Origin: Paraescarpia echinospica | Taxonomy: Eukaryota; Annelida; Polychaeta; Sabellida; Siboglinidae | Direction of reading: 5' to 3' | Assembly: GCA_020002185.1 (NCBI GenBank) | Contig: CM034541.1 | Location: 27,867,319 to 27,931,318 of the forward strand | DNA: 64,000 nucleotides | Shown here: in pieces, positions 1 to 13,700 of the stretch | Position numbering within the stretch: position 1 is the stretch's first letter | How the letters are laid out: every line of letters begins with the position of its first letter | Translations under genes and position numbers: made by a program | The notes under the pieces: model-generated | What the model saw: only the letters and a program-made list of their open reading frames with translations | Databases searched by the model: none | What the model was told of the DNA's origin: nothing

Positions 1-3000
1 CGTTAATGTCTAACTCTGAAAGCACAAGGAGACACAATGAAACTATTTGCACTGTTATCAAATCTCAGTACACCTCACCAACATTTCGAACCCACATCTC
101 AGTAGTTATGGCACTGTCTACAATGACTTCGACAGTGCCACAGACAATGACAAAGATAGTGACCCCAACAATGACCAAACGAAAAAAAATATTTGGGATG
201 ACCTATCTTTGTTGATACTGAATTCATTTTCACTATGCGTTTGGAAAAAAGACCCCCCTAACTAGCAGACATGGCAAGGAGTGTGAAGATATTAATCCTG
301 GTGCTATAGCTTACCACTGCCCGCAAGAAGCCGAAATACTCCATGACAATAAGTAATTAGCCAAGGAAGCTACAACATACCAACAGAGACAAACACCACT
401 CGACCAGGCACACACACCGCATAGTGTGCCACGTTGACCAGTGACACACTAGACATCTCGACTCTCGACAACACTCCAGACCCTTCACACGAGATCTTTA
501 TGGGGTACACGACAATATTGAATCAGCACAGAAAATGAATAAACTTGAGTTGTTTTGCAAATGCTACTCTGCTCGAGTCGACAAAACAAGACATTAGTGT
601 ATGTAAAGCTGCAGTTCGCCTCAAGGGCTCTCTGCCACTCGCTGCCTGCTGATGATGGCGAATATATTTAACCTGCTCAAAGCTTCTCTATGGTTTATCT
701 TGGCAGTCAAAACCAAAATAGCACATCAACAATATCTGACAAGGGTCTCTTTGCGGACATATAGGACCATAATGGGTCTTTATACACCATTTTATATCCT
801 TACAATCACAGACAGGTAATACATTATGTGAGGTAGTATCCTGAGAAAAATCACTTAATTCAGGGATAACAACTTTCAAGAGTAAATATAACAAAAACAA
901 CTGCCTACCCCACCAGTTCACAGAACAATGGTACCCCTATGCATCCAACTAGTGATCATTACCTCGCCCTGCCTCAGGGCAGGGAGGTGAGTGAATGACC
1001 GACAAGGTTAAAAAACACGGTCCACTGTGCAAGCCGCAGTCCCTAACAAAGTCTCTGTGCTGATTGCGATCTGACTGAACCTACCATGAGATATGAGATA
1101 TACACTACAATGGCAGCCCAAGAACAGCCGCCAACCACCACTGACATCGAGGTCATCCTCTCCACAAACACATTCCACCCAACGCTTACTTGGTCAGCAC
1201 TGACTCTCACAGCGTCTGGTGGTAGACTGAAAACATGGCTTCAGCTCGCGTCCTTCGTAGTCAGCAACGATCAATCAGTAACAAGCGCTGCACAAAGCCA
1301 ACTGTATGAACGTCTTATTATCCGAGCAATGATTGAACATTGGCCTAAATCAATGACTGATTGCCCTCAAGACTGGCACACACTCTTCATCCATCAGCCA
1401 GTGTTGCTAATATCTGGTGGGCAAGTCCCCAGGAGACTGCCCACTATACAGCAATCAGATCAACCACTGGTCATCTATAATCCCCCCCCCCACCAACTTT
1501 GGCCACATACCAAGGAATGGCCCATTCACTAGATCTGTTACTCTAAGAATTACTCTAAGAAGGCCCCTGACATCCTGGTTTCTCCCATGGTCCCCCTTCC
1601 CTGACCTGCTCCATTCAAGAACACTTTCCAACACACAAATTCTGTTAAAACACAAGGCACAAACTGTCAAAAGGTTTCTAAATTACGCTATCTGTGTGTA
1701 TTCTCAAGACAAACGTCAGCCAAGGAGAAAGAATGCTATACCAGTGTGATCTATTTTTTACCTGTCGATTACTATTTTGAGCTGCAAGGTCATTCTTAAT
1801 TAACAACTGATGTTGTATACATGCCGACACAAAAAATAAACCAAACCCATGCATCGGTCGGCTACTGGACGATATCTCTTGATAATTATATCCTGATTAT
1901 CCAATCAATTACTTACCCTCCCTGAGAATTGCATCAATTAATTGACCCTCCCTGACAAAATCTTGCCAAGTTCTTCCACTGCTGCCAACAATCAATTAGA
2001 GCACACAAGGGAACTATGTACCTGAAGAAGACCCTCTGGTGACAACGCCATCAATCACTGTCCCTCCATCCAATGCCAGCAAGTGAGCTGCACAGGAACA
2101 ATTAGGGGCGAAGGCTGCTCGAACAATCAATGAAATGGCTGTTTCGACCCAAGAGATACAGCGGAATGTGACTGCACTGTCGATGCTGACGATGCTGACG
2201 TATCTACGATGCTGACATATCTACGCCACTTAAATCCAAACAAAACAATCTCGCAAAAAAATCAGGTGCTTTGATGTAAAAACATGGATCCGGTAATGGG
2301 GATGACACAGCAAAACCCATAAACACAGGAAGTGTGTGCCTTGCCCCTTGTGTTTTTGAAAGTATGAGATCAGTGGCTGTGAACATTAATCACTCATGAC
2401 ACCTATCTCGCCATATTTTTGTTTTCGGTTACTGACGATGTGTCAAAATTAATCTCATCTTTTTGTCAAAATCAACACTTCTTCATTTTTATAAAACACA
2501 TTACATTTGAAACAAAAACCTCAACGACTCAGCTAGAAACTTGACGGTTTGAGGGAATTCTTATGAATAGTATCTAACAGTGAAATCATTGCCACAGCAC
2601 TCATCTGTCAGGTACAAACTGTTCTGGAACGCATTCAGAGACGTCACAATTCCTTCGACCTGATCTTTGTATCCGTGTCAGTCTCTGACACCAACTAATC
2701 CAGACAATATGAGTTGAACTGTCGCCACTGCTGGCCATGTATTGCACCAAGTGTTAATCCACGCCCACACAAGTCTAATGGATCCAGTGCTAACCTAATA
2801 ATACAACTTTATGTGTCACGGTCCGCCGCGTGCGCGCGCATGACGGACGCGTTAACGACACAATAAATCGAGTACGTTTGTCCACCGGTCTACAGCCGCC
2901 GTGAACATAAAACCCAGCAACGCTCCAGCTTTTTATGTACGTAAATCTCGCTAAATAAAAGCGTAATGATTCTGCCTGCCTCGACCACCACTTTACGACC

Positions 3001-3360
3001 AGCTCGGTCGTCACGTGACCGTTGACCCGCCAACTGCCACGGCTCAACCTCATCGGAATGCATAACTCATTCAGGTTTTATATCAAGAGTACATCATGAA
3101 AGTGTAGTATATTTTCCACGACTGTGGCGCGGCTACAACTGATGCTTTAACTAGAACTGTAAACCCAAAAATAGCCGGTCTATTCTCAGTCCAGTGATGG
3201 ATTGTCAATTGCAACTGTTGCCATTTCCGCAGGCTGCCATTGACGCCAAGAAATATAGAGCAGTTACGGCCAGGACTACCAGCTGGCTCATTGTTTGGGG
3301 CGCTCAGCCACATATGCTTGCCTGATCTCTCTCCTATACCAGGCTTACACCTTCAGGGTG
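1..3360. other. Unassigned DNA, no gene recognised
   Basis: I see no gene, RNA or mobile element here. The longest open frame (1086-1532, plus strand, 148 codons) has no recognisable motif, and an ORF of that length is expected by chance in 64 kb read in six frames. A CpG-rich patch lies at about 2820-3060 in otherwise CpG-poor DNA. A short imperfect repeat of gatgctgacgta-type units occurs at about 2178-2225. Confidence 0.6.
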
Positions 3361-3368
3361 GTACACCA

Positions 3369-3470
3369 GGGTTCATGTCACACATTCAGGGTTCATTTCA
3401 CACATTCAGGGTTCATGTCACACGTTCAGGGTTCATGTCACATGTTCAGGGTTCATGTCATATATATGGT
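3369..3470. repeat. 20-bp minisatellite, 5 copies
   Basis: About five head-to-tail copies of a unit close to ggttcatgtcacacattcag, with single-base differences (attcag/gttcag, catgtc/catttc). The overlapping open frames here arise from the repeat and are not evidence of coding. Confidence 0.85.
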
Positions 3471-3961
3471 GCCACGTTTGTACCAGGTGCCACATCATAT
3501 ACCAGGGGGAGTGTAGCTAAACAAGATTGACTCCACATTATGCAGACTGTTTATATTCAAGTGAAGAAAATCGTGATTCTACTGTGACAACAACCAACTA
3601 ATGCAAACAAAACAAATACAGTCAATTCCTGCTTTCGGAGCTTCCTACAATTCTGAAACATTTCAACCAAGTTAAAGTGAGATTACAGAATATCTGGCAG
3701 TCACTTGATTAGTCACATATCTAGGGTATAAATTGTCCGCGCTAGATCTTGATCGCTTCCATTCCTCCAAAGGGCTCGACAAACACGCAACAAAAGAAAC
3801 AAACTACCCACAGCCACAATATAAGTTAATCTTTTATGCATGCTTCACGCGTAAAGCGCCAGTGAATCCACCGCAAATCGTATCCATCACCCTGCGTCAC
3901 ATTCGCAAAACCCCAAACAACAACGACCACTCAGCACCAGATGCAATGCGATATCACATTA

Positions 3962-3975
3962 GTGCCCCCTAGTGG
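3962..3975 (-). promoter_or_regulatory. CTCF-consensus-like site
   Basis: The minus strand reads CCACTAGGGGGCAC, matching all 14 positions of the CTCF core consensus CCASYAGRKGGCRS. CTCF is a zinc-finger architectural protein conserved in most bilaterians. The match is seen directly; binding is inference. The site sits about 90 bp from the edge of a 46-bp minisatellite. Confidence 0.4.
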
Positions 3976-4059
3976 ATTTCAATCAAACCCGATTAACGGG
4001 AAACGAATTCATCAGCAAACCAGTAGATATTGATCCTTTAAAAAACTCGTGGACTGCAA

Positions 4060-4660
4060 CTGACTGACACACATGACGTCTGGAGGGAGGGACAGTGGAG
4101 GTAGTGCTGACTGACACACATGACATCTGGAGGGAAGAGACTGCATGTAGTGCTGACTGATACACATGACGTCTGGAGGGAGGAAGAGTGGAGGTAGTGC
4201 TGACTGATACACGTTGTCTGGAGGGAGTGAGACTGCAGGTAGTGCTGACTGATACACTTGACATCTGGAAGGAGGAGACTGGAGGTAGTGCTGACTGACA
4301 CACATGACGTTTGGAAGGAGGGAGACAGGAGGTAGTGCTGACTGACATACATGAAATCTGGAGGGAGGGAAAGTGGAGGTAGTGCTGACTGACAACACAC
4401 ATGATGTCTGGAGGGAGAAGACTGGAGATAACGCTGACTGACACACATGACGTCTGGAGGGAGGAGACTGGAGGTAGTGCTGACTGACAGACATGACGTC
4501 TGGAGGGAGGAGACTGGAGGTAGTGCTGACTGACACACATGACATCTGGCGGGAGGAGATTGGAGGTAGTGCTGACTGACACACATGACGTCTGGAGGGA
4601 GGAGACTGGAGGTAGTGCTGAATTACAGACATGACATCTGGAAGTAACGCTGACTGATGG
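4060..4660. repeat. 46-bp minisatellite, about 13 copies
   Basis: Tandem units of about 46 bp of the form ctgactgacacacatgacgt + ctggagggaggagactggag + gtagtg, with point changes and small indels (for example a shortened unit near 4205 and an extra ac near 4395). Because 46 is not a multiple of 3, all three minus-strand frames stay open across the array, giving three overlapping Ser/Pro/Gln-rich ORFs of 180-230 codons. That is the signature of a repeat lacking stops, not of a gene. Confidence 0.92.
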
Positions 4661-5917
4661 AACAGGTGGGTGAATGATCTAGAGGAGACAGAACATGAGA
4701 AATCCATCACCTGGTGTCATAAATCAGCAGGTGGCTCCCTCATTCATTACAGGTACATCCGAGACAGGCATAAACAAGAGTGAACGTGAGAGCATCTTGC
4801 AGGAGGCAATGCGGTCAGCAGGCTGTGGTCAGGAGGTCTGTAAGGCAGGGCCGTAGATAACTTGAGGATGTCCGCCCGCGAGTATCAATAAGACATACCA
4901 GCCCAACTGATGTACTGGCCCGAGCCCGAGTTTCTGCTGGGCCACCTGTTGCACCTATAGGTCACTGACAGCATGACGTAAGCAGCCTCTGTACCTACCA
5001 CAGGGATACAAGCTTCATCCGACATACGTCATCCCAGCAACTACATCTTCACTACAGCCCAGCATCACACTCTCGTCTCATTTAGTACAATATTAAGTGA
5101 AAAGGTACGAGTAATAATTCTCGTAGTAGTCTTGAACTACAGATTAACATGACCATTACCGTTTTGTAAAATATGTAATAAATATCTTTATAATACAATG
5201 GATTCCCGCTTTAAAGAACCCAATGTGATTTGGTCAAAGCCACTACATCCGTGCCATGGATGTATAACACAGTGTAGGCCACAACGATGATTTCTAACTT
5301 CTAACTTGTTCCTTTAAAGCGGACGTTCATTACATCAGCAGTCCTTATAACGAGGGTCGACAGCACCACCAGTCGTGTTTGACCTTACAGGTGTGATAGA
5401 GTGAACACTGGGTGGCACCACCAGGACTATTTCGGCTGCACCCAGTGTGCTGCCTAACTGCCTAACAAGTATGTGAAACAGCTGACTAAGGCGAAGCACA
5501 ACGTGCTAATTGGCTGGCCAAACAAACACTGCCAACCTGTGGGCAAGATCAAAGATACACAGGAAACCACCAGTACATTTTTAAAATGGGCCAAGTGGCC
5601 CTGAAGTCCTTTGGACTAATACGTCTATATGTGACCCCGGCTGACCAAATGAGTGATAAGTCGGAAAAATTGTAACATTGTTTTCTTACATCCTTGTAAA
5701 GGTTTGATAGGGTGCTTTACACGGTTTCAAAAAATATGACTGCTACAAAAATTGGCAAAGTTATGGAGCATTGAACATGGTAGGGATAAAAAAGTGAAAA
5801 TGAAGAAAACGGCTGTTGAAGTTTTACATTATATATGTAAATGGATTGCATGGAAATATTACATGCACAACATTCAAATGTGGCACACAGTATGTAATAT
5901 GTATGTTATGTTGCAAT
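4661..5917. other. Unassigned DNA with small inverted motif
   Basis: No gene recognised. A short inverted pair, ccgctttaaag at about 5208 and its complement ctttaaagcgg at about 5312, followed by ccttataacgagg, resembles the ends of small Tc1/pogo-type MITEs. I cannot define borders or a target duplication. Confidence 0.4.
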
Positions 5918-6500
5918 GATACACTGGAAGTACAAATGTGCTACTACAAAGACTTATCAAGCCAGATTATGTCTTTATGTGTAAAACTAAGAGGACAGAT
6001 TATTTGAGAGCAAAAGGTAGACTCACTGTTTGACACAGTTTAAAACCTACAGGCAACTGTCCAGTTTAACAGGGGTCTAGTGGCTTAATGCTGTCTGTTG
6101 AAACAAGCTACTGCCAGTGACCAATTACAGATTAGTCAGTTTCCATCAACCAATAGCAGGCAGAGAATCTTAGCTCCACAGCTGGGTGTAATACACAACA
6201 AGTGATAAATATATGATACACTAGAAGTACAAATGTGCTGCTACAAAAATGTATAAAGTTATGCCAGATTATGTCTTTATGTATAAAATTAAGAGGACAG
6301 ATTATCTGAGAGTAAAAGGTAGTCTAAATAAAATATAAAATAAACACAACTTGCAATTATAGAAAATCAATAGTTTTGAAGATACAGTTTATAAGTGTTA
6401 GGCAACTGTTCAGTCTAACAGGGATCAAGTGTGTCTACTCTGCCTGGGTGCTGTGACCAATGAAAGATTAGTCAAGGTCTCAATGGACTAGGCTGTACAG
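5918..6500. repeat. Diverged tandem duplication of about 300 bp
   Basis: Two directly repeated blocks start at about 5918 and 6214, an offset of about 296 bp. Both begin gatacactrgaagtacaaat and continue through gccagattatgtctttatgt, then aagaggacagatta. Both then carry a ggcaactgt-cagt-taacagg segment and a gtgaccaat-agattagtca segment. Divergence and small indels suggest an old duplication. The first copy has a 63-codon plus-strand ORF (5816-6007) that is not kept in the second, arguing against coding function. Confidence 0.7.
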
Positions 6501-6539
6501 ATTAGTCACAGCTGTTGACTTTGTGGCACAATACACAAT

Positions 6540-6955
6540 ATCTACTGTTGGGGGTGGTCTCAAGGGCCCTTCTCAAAACCACATCACTAGATAATGTAAA
6601 ACTTTTGCACTTTGGGGGCCCCTTAGAATGATTCAATCAAATACAGATTTCTTGTATATAGTGACAGCACCCTAAGATACATCTATGCAAAATTAGAAAA
6701 AAAGTTGCTGAACAGTTTTTGAAAAAATACATTTTCACCAGTTTTGGGGTCCTTGGAGGCCCTAGGGAGCCCTTAAAATTATTCAATCAAATACAGATGT
6801 CTTGTGCATAGTGGCAGTGCCCTAAGATATGTCTATGCAAAATTAGAGAAAAAGTTGCTGAACGGTTTCTGAGATACGGCAGCTAATGGCGGACGGCCAG
6901 CGGACGCAGAGTGATGGCAATAGTCCCTTGGACCTTCGGCCAAAGGACTAAAAAT
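6540..6955 (+). mobile_element. Pearl/Helentron-like non-autonomous element
   Basis: Two tandem core repeats with a 150-bp period share attcaatcaaatacagat (6631 and 6781), then ccctaagata, tctatgcaaaattaga and aaaagttgctgaac. A short cggacggccagcggacgcag tract follows. The 3' end is an almost perfect hairpin, agtcccttgg / ccaaaggact around accttcgg, followed by aaaaatc. Tandem cores of about 150-160 bp, a GGACG-rich tract and a terminal hairpin are the layout of bivalve pearl elements, which are non-autonomous Helentron relatives. The left border is not defined, and the family assignment is from memory of the architecture only. Confidence 0.55.
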
Positions 6956-7068
6956 CATCTACTGTGATTTTGACATGTCAATATATAGGTTGGTGTCGGC
7001 ATTCGTCTGCGTCAGACTAACCACCCATAAGCCCTAGATCCACTACACAGACATGGGTTCACTACTTA

Positions 7069-7746
7069 AGCTGCATTCACACCTACAGAATTAAAACGGT
7101 TTAGTTAAACCGTTTTAGTTAAACCGGTTCATGTTTGAAAATTGTGAGGGCGTTCACACATGCAATAGCTAAACCGTTTTAAGGAGGAAGTTGGTATGCA
7201 CACATGCGCAAGCTAGCATAACAAAATTGTTAACCATGTCCCCCTGACCCCGTCTTGGCGCCCTCGCTTAGGTCGTGGTTCAGACGATTGGCGATGCACC
7301 GATATATAATTATATTTCCTTCTAAATCGGACTACCCCCGATCGTCTCCCCACAACTCCAGTAACAGCCGAACTTCCCCATCGTCCCAATTGTCGCGTCG
7401 CACTTGCGTTTCTTTAAATTTTGCGTCGATCGAAGTCGAATACATGATTGCGCCAACATGTTGTTCATGTTTACGTTATAGACAGGAAGCGACGCGGCGC
7501 GAGATCGAATGCACATGACTGTGATGTGCTTAAAATGTTTTAGCTAATCCGCTTGCGTTCACACTTGCAACTTGAACCATTTTAGCTAAAACGGTTTAAC
7601 TAAACCACCTACTGAAGTGGATGATTAGCTAAGCCGTTTTAGTTAAAACGTTTTAGCGCTAAATCGCATTCACACGTCTGTTTTCTGACTGGATTAGTTA
7701 AAACGTTTTAACTAAACCATTTTAAAGTGTAAGTGTGAACGCAGCT
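7069..7746. mobile_element. MITE-like element with terminal inverted repeats
   Basis: The left end AGCTGCATTCACACCTACA and the complement of the right end, AGCTGCGTTCACACTTACA, form terminal inverted repeats about 19 bp long. Internally the element is packed with variants of the self-complementary motif aaaccgttttagttaaacc near both ends (7095-7130 and 7515-7730). No transposase is present; the ORFs at 7255-7518 are unrecognised. The left flank is TTAA and the right flank TATA, so the target duplication and superfamily are unresolved. Confidence 0.7.
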
Positions 7747-10700
7747 ATAGATTTAACAACTACATCTCCACAATATGAACAATGAAATACCTTTCAAAAC
7801 AGCAAAAGTCAAGTCACACTTCCTCCAAACCCGTAGTCACCGAGACCCTACTTGTGACAAGTTCATAACCTGCCTCCAACACGGAAGAGCACATGGACCA
7901 AAACCAAACAGGCTTACTTCCTTGTTTCAAGCCCAGGTGGGACACAGCAGCCTTAATCCGCCTTCCCTGCCTTGAATTAACTGACAAATGGACGGACTGT
8001 GAGTGCACATAAGTGAACACGTAGCCTTGTCACACCTGAGAAACACATGCTTGATGTATATCAACTCATGTTTCATTCATTGGGGTTGATTGCTGCTGCA
8101 GGCGGTGTGGTCCAGCCTCGGCCAGTAACTGACCGGCATCCAGGACACATTCAACAATAAGGCACCAGTTACAGCTACGGCAAGAGGGAGACTGTCTCGT
8201 GGAAACACCTGTCCCTGTCAGTCCATGTAGAGATGGTTTCAATGGTAAACCATTTCAACAGCCATGGCTTCCATTCAACAGATGTGGTTTTAAGTAAAAT
8301 CTGGCCGATAAATCCAATACCAATTACAATTAATTAAATCTTTTCCATTCAACACAAGTGTGCAGTGAATCTGTGGTATTTTAATCAAGATCGAACAATT
8401 TATAATATCACAAATATTGAATTAAGTCAAGAAATGGGATCATTATATGCAAGGGAAAAATAATTTGTGGGCATTCGTGTTGGCCAAGTTACATTGATCC
8501 CAGCAAAATTTAGGATGCACACGTTTGTACTATAATATTTACTTTTATTAATTATACATACTCTGTCTAGTCATGTTTGGGTGAAATCATTATTACAAGT
8601 CAACAATTATCATTACTAACATTTGAAAAGCAAAATACATCCAGGACAAGTGCCATTTATTGTTTTATGATGTTTCGTCACTAAGTATCGCTGCTTATTC
8701 CAGTGAACAGAGGAACGGAGCAACTTCACGAGTCCGTATTCTAGTGTTATCGAGAGGGATGTCCAAGAACCGAGCCACTGTGCAGTGAGCCAGCAGGTCC
8801 AGCAAGTACAGAATGCCCCGACTGTACAAGTGACCTTGACACAGCTACAGCAGCCGTCAGGTCCTGTCAATGCTGCAGCTGCCGCCTGATGAAGACTTAT
8901 GACTGATGGAGAGAGACGGAGGCTGGGGGAGAGCAAAACGTCACTGCACGCTTCTTCATTATGTCTAACTTACTTTGTCCTGTTCTCTCTCTCTCTCTGG
9001 CCGCTTGTGTAAATAATCACTTGCCTCAACTGTTTAAGCCTGAAAATATTTCACAGAACTAATGTAATTGTTTCTTGCTTTACTTACCTACTGGTTACTG
9101 TTTTACTGAACTACTGTTTCTTGTTTTACTGAACTATGGCTTTTTCTTTTACCAAATTAAATTTTATTTGTTTAGTGAAACAAGCTTTAACATTTTATTA
9201 GAACCAAGGTTTCATTTTTACTGAATTGATGTACACTATACCTTTAATGTAACCCAAAACTGTTAAACATCACATAGAACTACATAAGTTAAATATTGCA
9301 CAAAGACACCCAAGAGGACAAGGTAATCAGACATGTTTCTTGAAGGTTTGCCAAAGATTTTTGAGTGATGTCCCCTATTATCACCCCCCCCCCTGAGCTA
9401 GAGAGTAGTCAGCCAGGGAGACCTGTGCCTCACCTGACATGGCCAGTACAAGTCCCCCCACACTCCTTTGTATATACATACAAGAACCATGGAAGAGAAA
9501 TTTGATGCACAGTCATATTGTCATATCTATGTGGAGACTCGGCCAGTTAATGTTGTTATAGGAATCAGAACTGAGCCACCAACATTCTGTTTCAAATGCT
9601 GCATTTTCCATTTTAAAAAATGGCATACTGATTAAAGAAGCCCCTTTCTGTTCAAAAAGAAATATTTTATTTCAAAGTTAACTTTGAAAAATAATACATT
9701 CTGTGAAATATCTAAAATATCACAATGTTAGGATTACTGCATCTAAATAATACTGTTTTACTGTGTGGTTATCTTTTCTAACAGCATTCATTTGTGCAGT
9801 ATTTGTAACACAGCAACAACTGTACATAATCAATCTAGATAATAAAATAATTCCTGTCACACAATTACATATAAATGACTGGTTGCATCTAATGCAGCAG
9901 TGCTTAATATATAAGTTAGCAAATGTAAATTATACAAGCAATCATAATACAAATTATGAGTGTTCAAATCACTGATGCTGTTTCACTAATTATTTTGTTC
10001 AACCATAACATTTTTAGGTTTTTTTTTTTTATATTACACCATCCAACGGAATTTGTTAGAACTATGAAACAAGAACGGGCGACATGACACTTCGTAACGA
10101 TTTGCCTTGGATGTTTTGAAATTTTTGTTCCAAAAGGTCAATTCCGTTTCAAAAACCAAATTCCGTCCGTTTTCTGCAATGGAGGAAAATCAGTGTCCCT
10201 ACATAATGACCAGTCTGCACAACCCAATGGACCCCAAGGCTGGACAACTCCCACCCCCTCTCCACAGCTGCTGCCCCCACCCCTCTACCCACAAGAGTAT
10301 CCAGGATCAATCAGACTGAACACTTCAAAGTGGCCATGCCCCAGCCCTGGAGGAAACAGATTCCTGTCCCTGTCTTGGCTGGCCTAGCACCCCAGGGGTG
10401 TCAGGGGAGCAACAGGCCAGTGATTATGTCTGCTTCTGCCAGGCCCATTCATTATCTCATAAGTATCACTGCACATATGCTGCCCTCCCCATATAAGGAA
10501 GTATGATTTAACCCCCAATGTGGGAGAGATATTGGTATCACCTTCTCATGTACTTTCAAACAGTGTATTACTTAATCTATAATTATTAGATTAATAGAAT
10601 GTATCTAGTGAACTAGCTTTGTTTGTGTCTGAACAGTTGGAGCCTTCGTATCACTCGGAGAATAGACTCTTGTAACAAGTAACACGCATTAAAAATTACA

Positions 10701-13700
10701 TTTAAATAATTTTTGTTGTTATGGAAGAGCACTTGTGACATATTTTTTTAATAAATGGCTTACCACCAGTTCTTGCCCTTTAAAGTAAAAACAAAGCGTC
10801 ATGCAAATTGTTTCTACAACAGAACATGCATTTATTGTGGTCCTTCACATAAAACAAATAAGTTCTTTAAATAAAACCATCAATCTATTAGTCTTTAGCA
10901 TGCTAATCCTATGGATACAGCAGTCAATGTGTTTATCTAGCTGTACACCTTACACAAACAGCTTTCACTTACTTCAACAAACAGTCAAAACTGCTGCTTC
11001 ACAAATAATCTGCCACTTTCATTGGAGAAACCGTTGTAAAATAAATATTGGGGTGTGCAGATATTGTATGAGAAAGCCTATTACATAATGTAGGCTCATA
11101 CAATGTCACCCAAAGGCCCTAGTTGTGCTTAAAGCCAGGAACAACTGCTAGAAACTCATCATAACAGACAGGCTTCTGTCAGACGCTGGTATTCTATTTA
11201 CAGGGAGAACATTCCAAGGGTGACACAGTTGAGTTCCCGGAACAGGTGTCGATAGAATCCATCAATCCCATCAGCCTCTTTGTCATCGTCCACTGTAGGT
11301 TTCTAAAGCATACTTTCTTTGGCTACCATTCTGCAGTGATCAATTACAGGCAGACTATGATTATTTGAAAATGTAGTTTCATACAGAACTTATCTGACAA
11401 ACTTTCCAATTAATTGTCTATGAAAGCGATGTGATGTTTTAATAAATAAAATTTGTAATTGTGATAACTCAGTATCAAATGATAACATTTATGTGTCTTA
11501 TGAATTTCGAACACCCAGAGAATTTCCCCATTCATGAGGACAATAAACATCTTTTCTTATATCTTAATTTGTAATGAAATACAATTTATTTTTCAAACCC
11601 TGTACATCATATGTTATGTGGTTATCCAATTAAGGAGAGATGTGGCAGCTAGATAGGAAATATTTTGTAATGCATAACTAATACAATGTTTTGTGCCCAA
11701 GTTCTTATTGAATAAAATATATTGAAATTTTGCTGCCAGACCCCCCATTTCCATGGCAACAATCAAAGATGGCTGCCGGAGAGGGAAAATATAGCACAAT
11801 TTGGAAACGTTGTAGCTCCTCCAATAATGCAGTAATCAATGTAATTCTTTCTAATTCTTGTTTACAACACCTCATTCTACGCACTGTCGTAGAGATATTT
11901 TATGCAGTCATTATTTAATATAAAAAAAAACGTTGAAAAATCCATATTTGTTATTATGATTTGTTATTATGACATTCAGCACATAACTAAAAAGACGTTG
12001 CACAGAGAAGTTAACAAGGAACACATCAGTCAAAATTTCATTAATATAGCATCAATACTTCTAAATGTAATTTTAGATGCAGTGTTTCTCCTCAACTCTG
12101 TAACGTGATATCTCATTCATCTTGTAAATAAGTAACACACCGAAAAACAAGAATACTTACTGTGTGGATAATTAAAAAAGTGATATGTTACGTAATAACT
12201 AAACTGACAGAAATGTGTGGTAATCCTGAAACTGACGGTAAGTAATCTTTGTGCCTTGTTTTAAGTTACTCCAACTTTCTAATCTACCACAGAACTACTT
12301 TCTCACATAACCAGCCATAACTTACTTGTAGCAGGCCAGGCCTACAAGCTGGCATCATGGCAGCGCCATCTTGATATCAGTATTTAAGTGATTCTCACAT
12401 ATCTGATGGCACTAACAGAGTCTCCCCACCATCATGACTCATTCCCACACAGTTCCCAACACTTCCTCTTACTTTTCCTGTCAGCTTCTTCTGATGACCT
12501 CTTCCCTATCCTCTGATCCAGATAGTTGGGGGAGACAAACAGCACCAGGGAAGGCATTACCCCTCCTCTGGTACTAAGCTCTTCCAGTCACCCATTAGTG
12601 GTGGGTCATTAAAATCTAATTAGTGAGTGTGGAGGCAGGGCTGTTTGCCAGCTAATGTGAATCTTAATAACTGACCCCTGTGAATGCCCATCCACTGGAC
12701 ACATCTGACATGGAGGGAGTAGAAAAATTATCTCCCCTGAAGGACAAACTTAACATGTAAAACAGCATTCATTTTCTGTCTCTATCAGTTAAAACATACT
12801 CTGTAGCCACTATCCACTAGATTACACTGCATAAATAGTAGAACAATACATATCAGCCATTATAACTACACTGCTGTACTGTATCCATAAGATTATGCTT
12901 AAAACACAAAGAAATGCAATTTCTGCTAAACATGTACAAAATCTTACGGCTGAAATAAAGAACCATATAATTTACAAAAAAGTTTCTCATGTACACATAT
13001 AGACAACACAATCAAAGATCACACACACTACACAAAAACAAATTGATTTTCTCCTACAATACAATTTGGATCAATTTGCCAGATAACAGTAAAACTAAGT
13101 GAAACACCACCACAACAAGGCTGGCTGCTTTAGGACGAACACAGTTCCAGGTAGTGGATAGATTTGTCTTGTAATAATGGCTTGTCTTTATTTCACACAG
13201 TTACAAAAGTGTATGGACACACTGACTTACTGCTATCATGAAGTGTAGATGTAGATGTAGATGTCTATCAGTGACCAGATCTTGAGGCTACAGACTGATC
13301 CCACCCAAACATAGATAGAAATAGCCACTAGGCCAATCGAGCACTAGGCCAATCTATTTCTTTCTGTTTTGATGCTATTTCCAATATAGCAGTGACCATT
13401 TTATCTCTGTTGGTACTATTTTTAACTGTAATATTCAGCAGTGTCACTGTGGTAGCATCCAGGGCAGGGTAAATCACCTCTCACTGGGGTAGCTTATGAA
13501 TGACAGCAGGTGAGAGTGATTAGACAGAGTGGGTACAGATGGGAGGGGTGATTACATAATACCCTCTTCAATACACTAGGATGCACAATGTGTAAGAATG
13601 TGTATAATCCTACAAAAGAACTGTGGGAAAGTTTCCTTTAAGGATCAACAGGTGCATCTTCACCTGCATCTTCCAATAACACCAGTATTTATTTTTATAA

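Noticed and set aside
1086..1532. 148-codon plus-strand ORF
   Set aside because: No motif, no splice or promoter context, and a length expected by chance in six frames of 64 kb. The poly-C tract near its end also extends it.
3983..4710. Three overlapping minus-strand ORFs of 182-232 codons
   Set aside because: They are the three frames of a 46-bp tandem repeat lacking stops; period not divisible by three rotates the frame. No start context or non-repeat extension.
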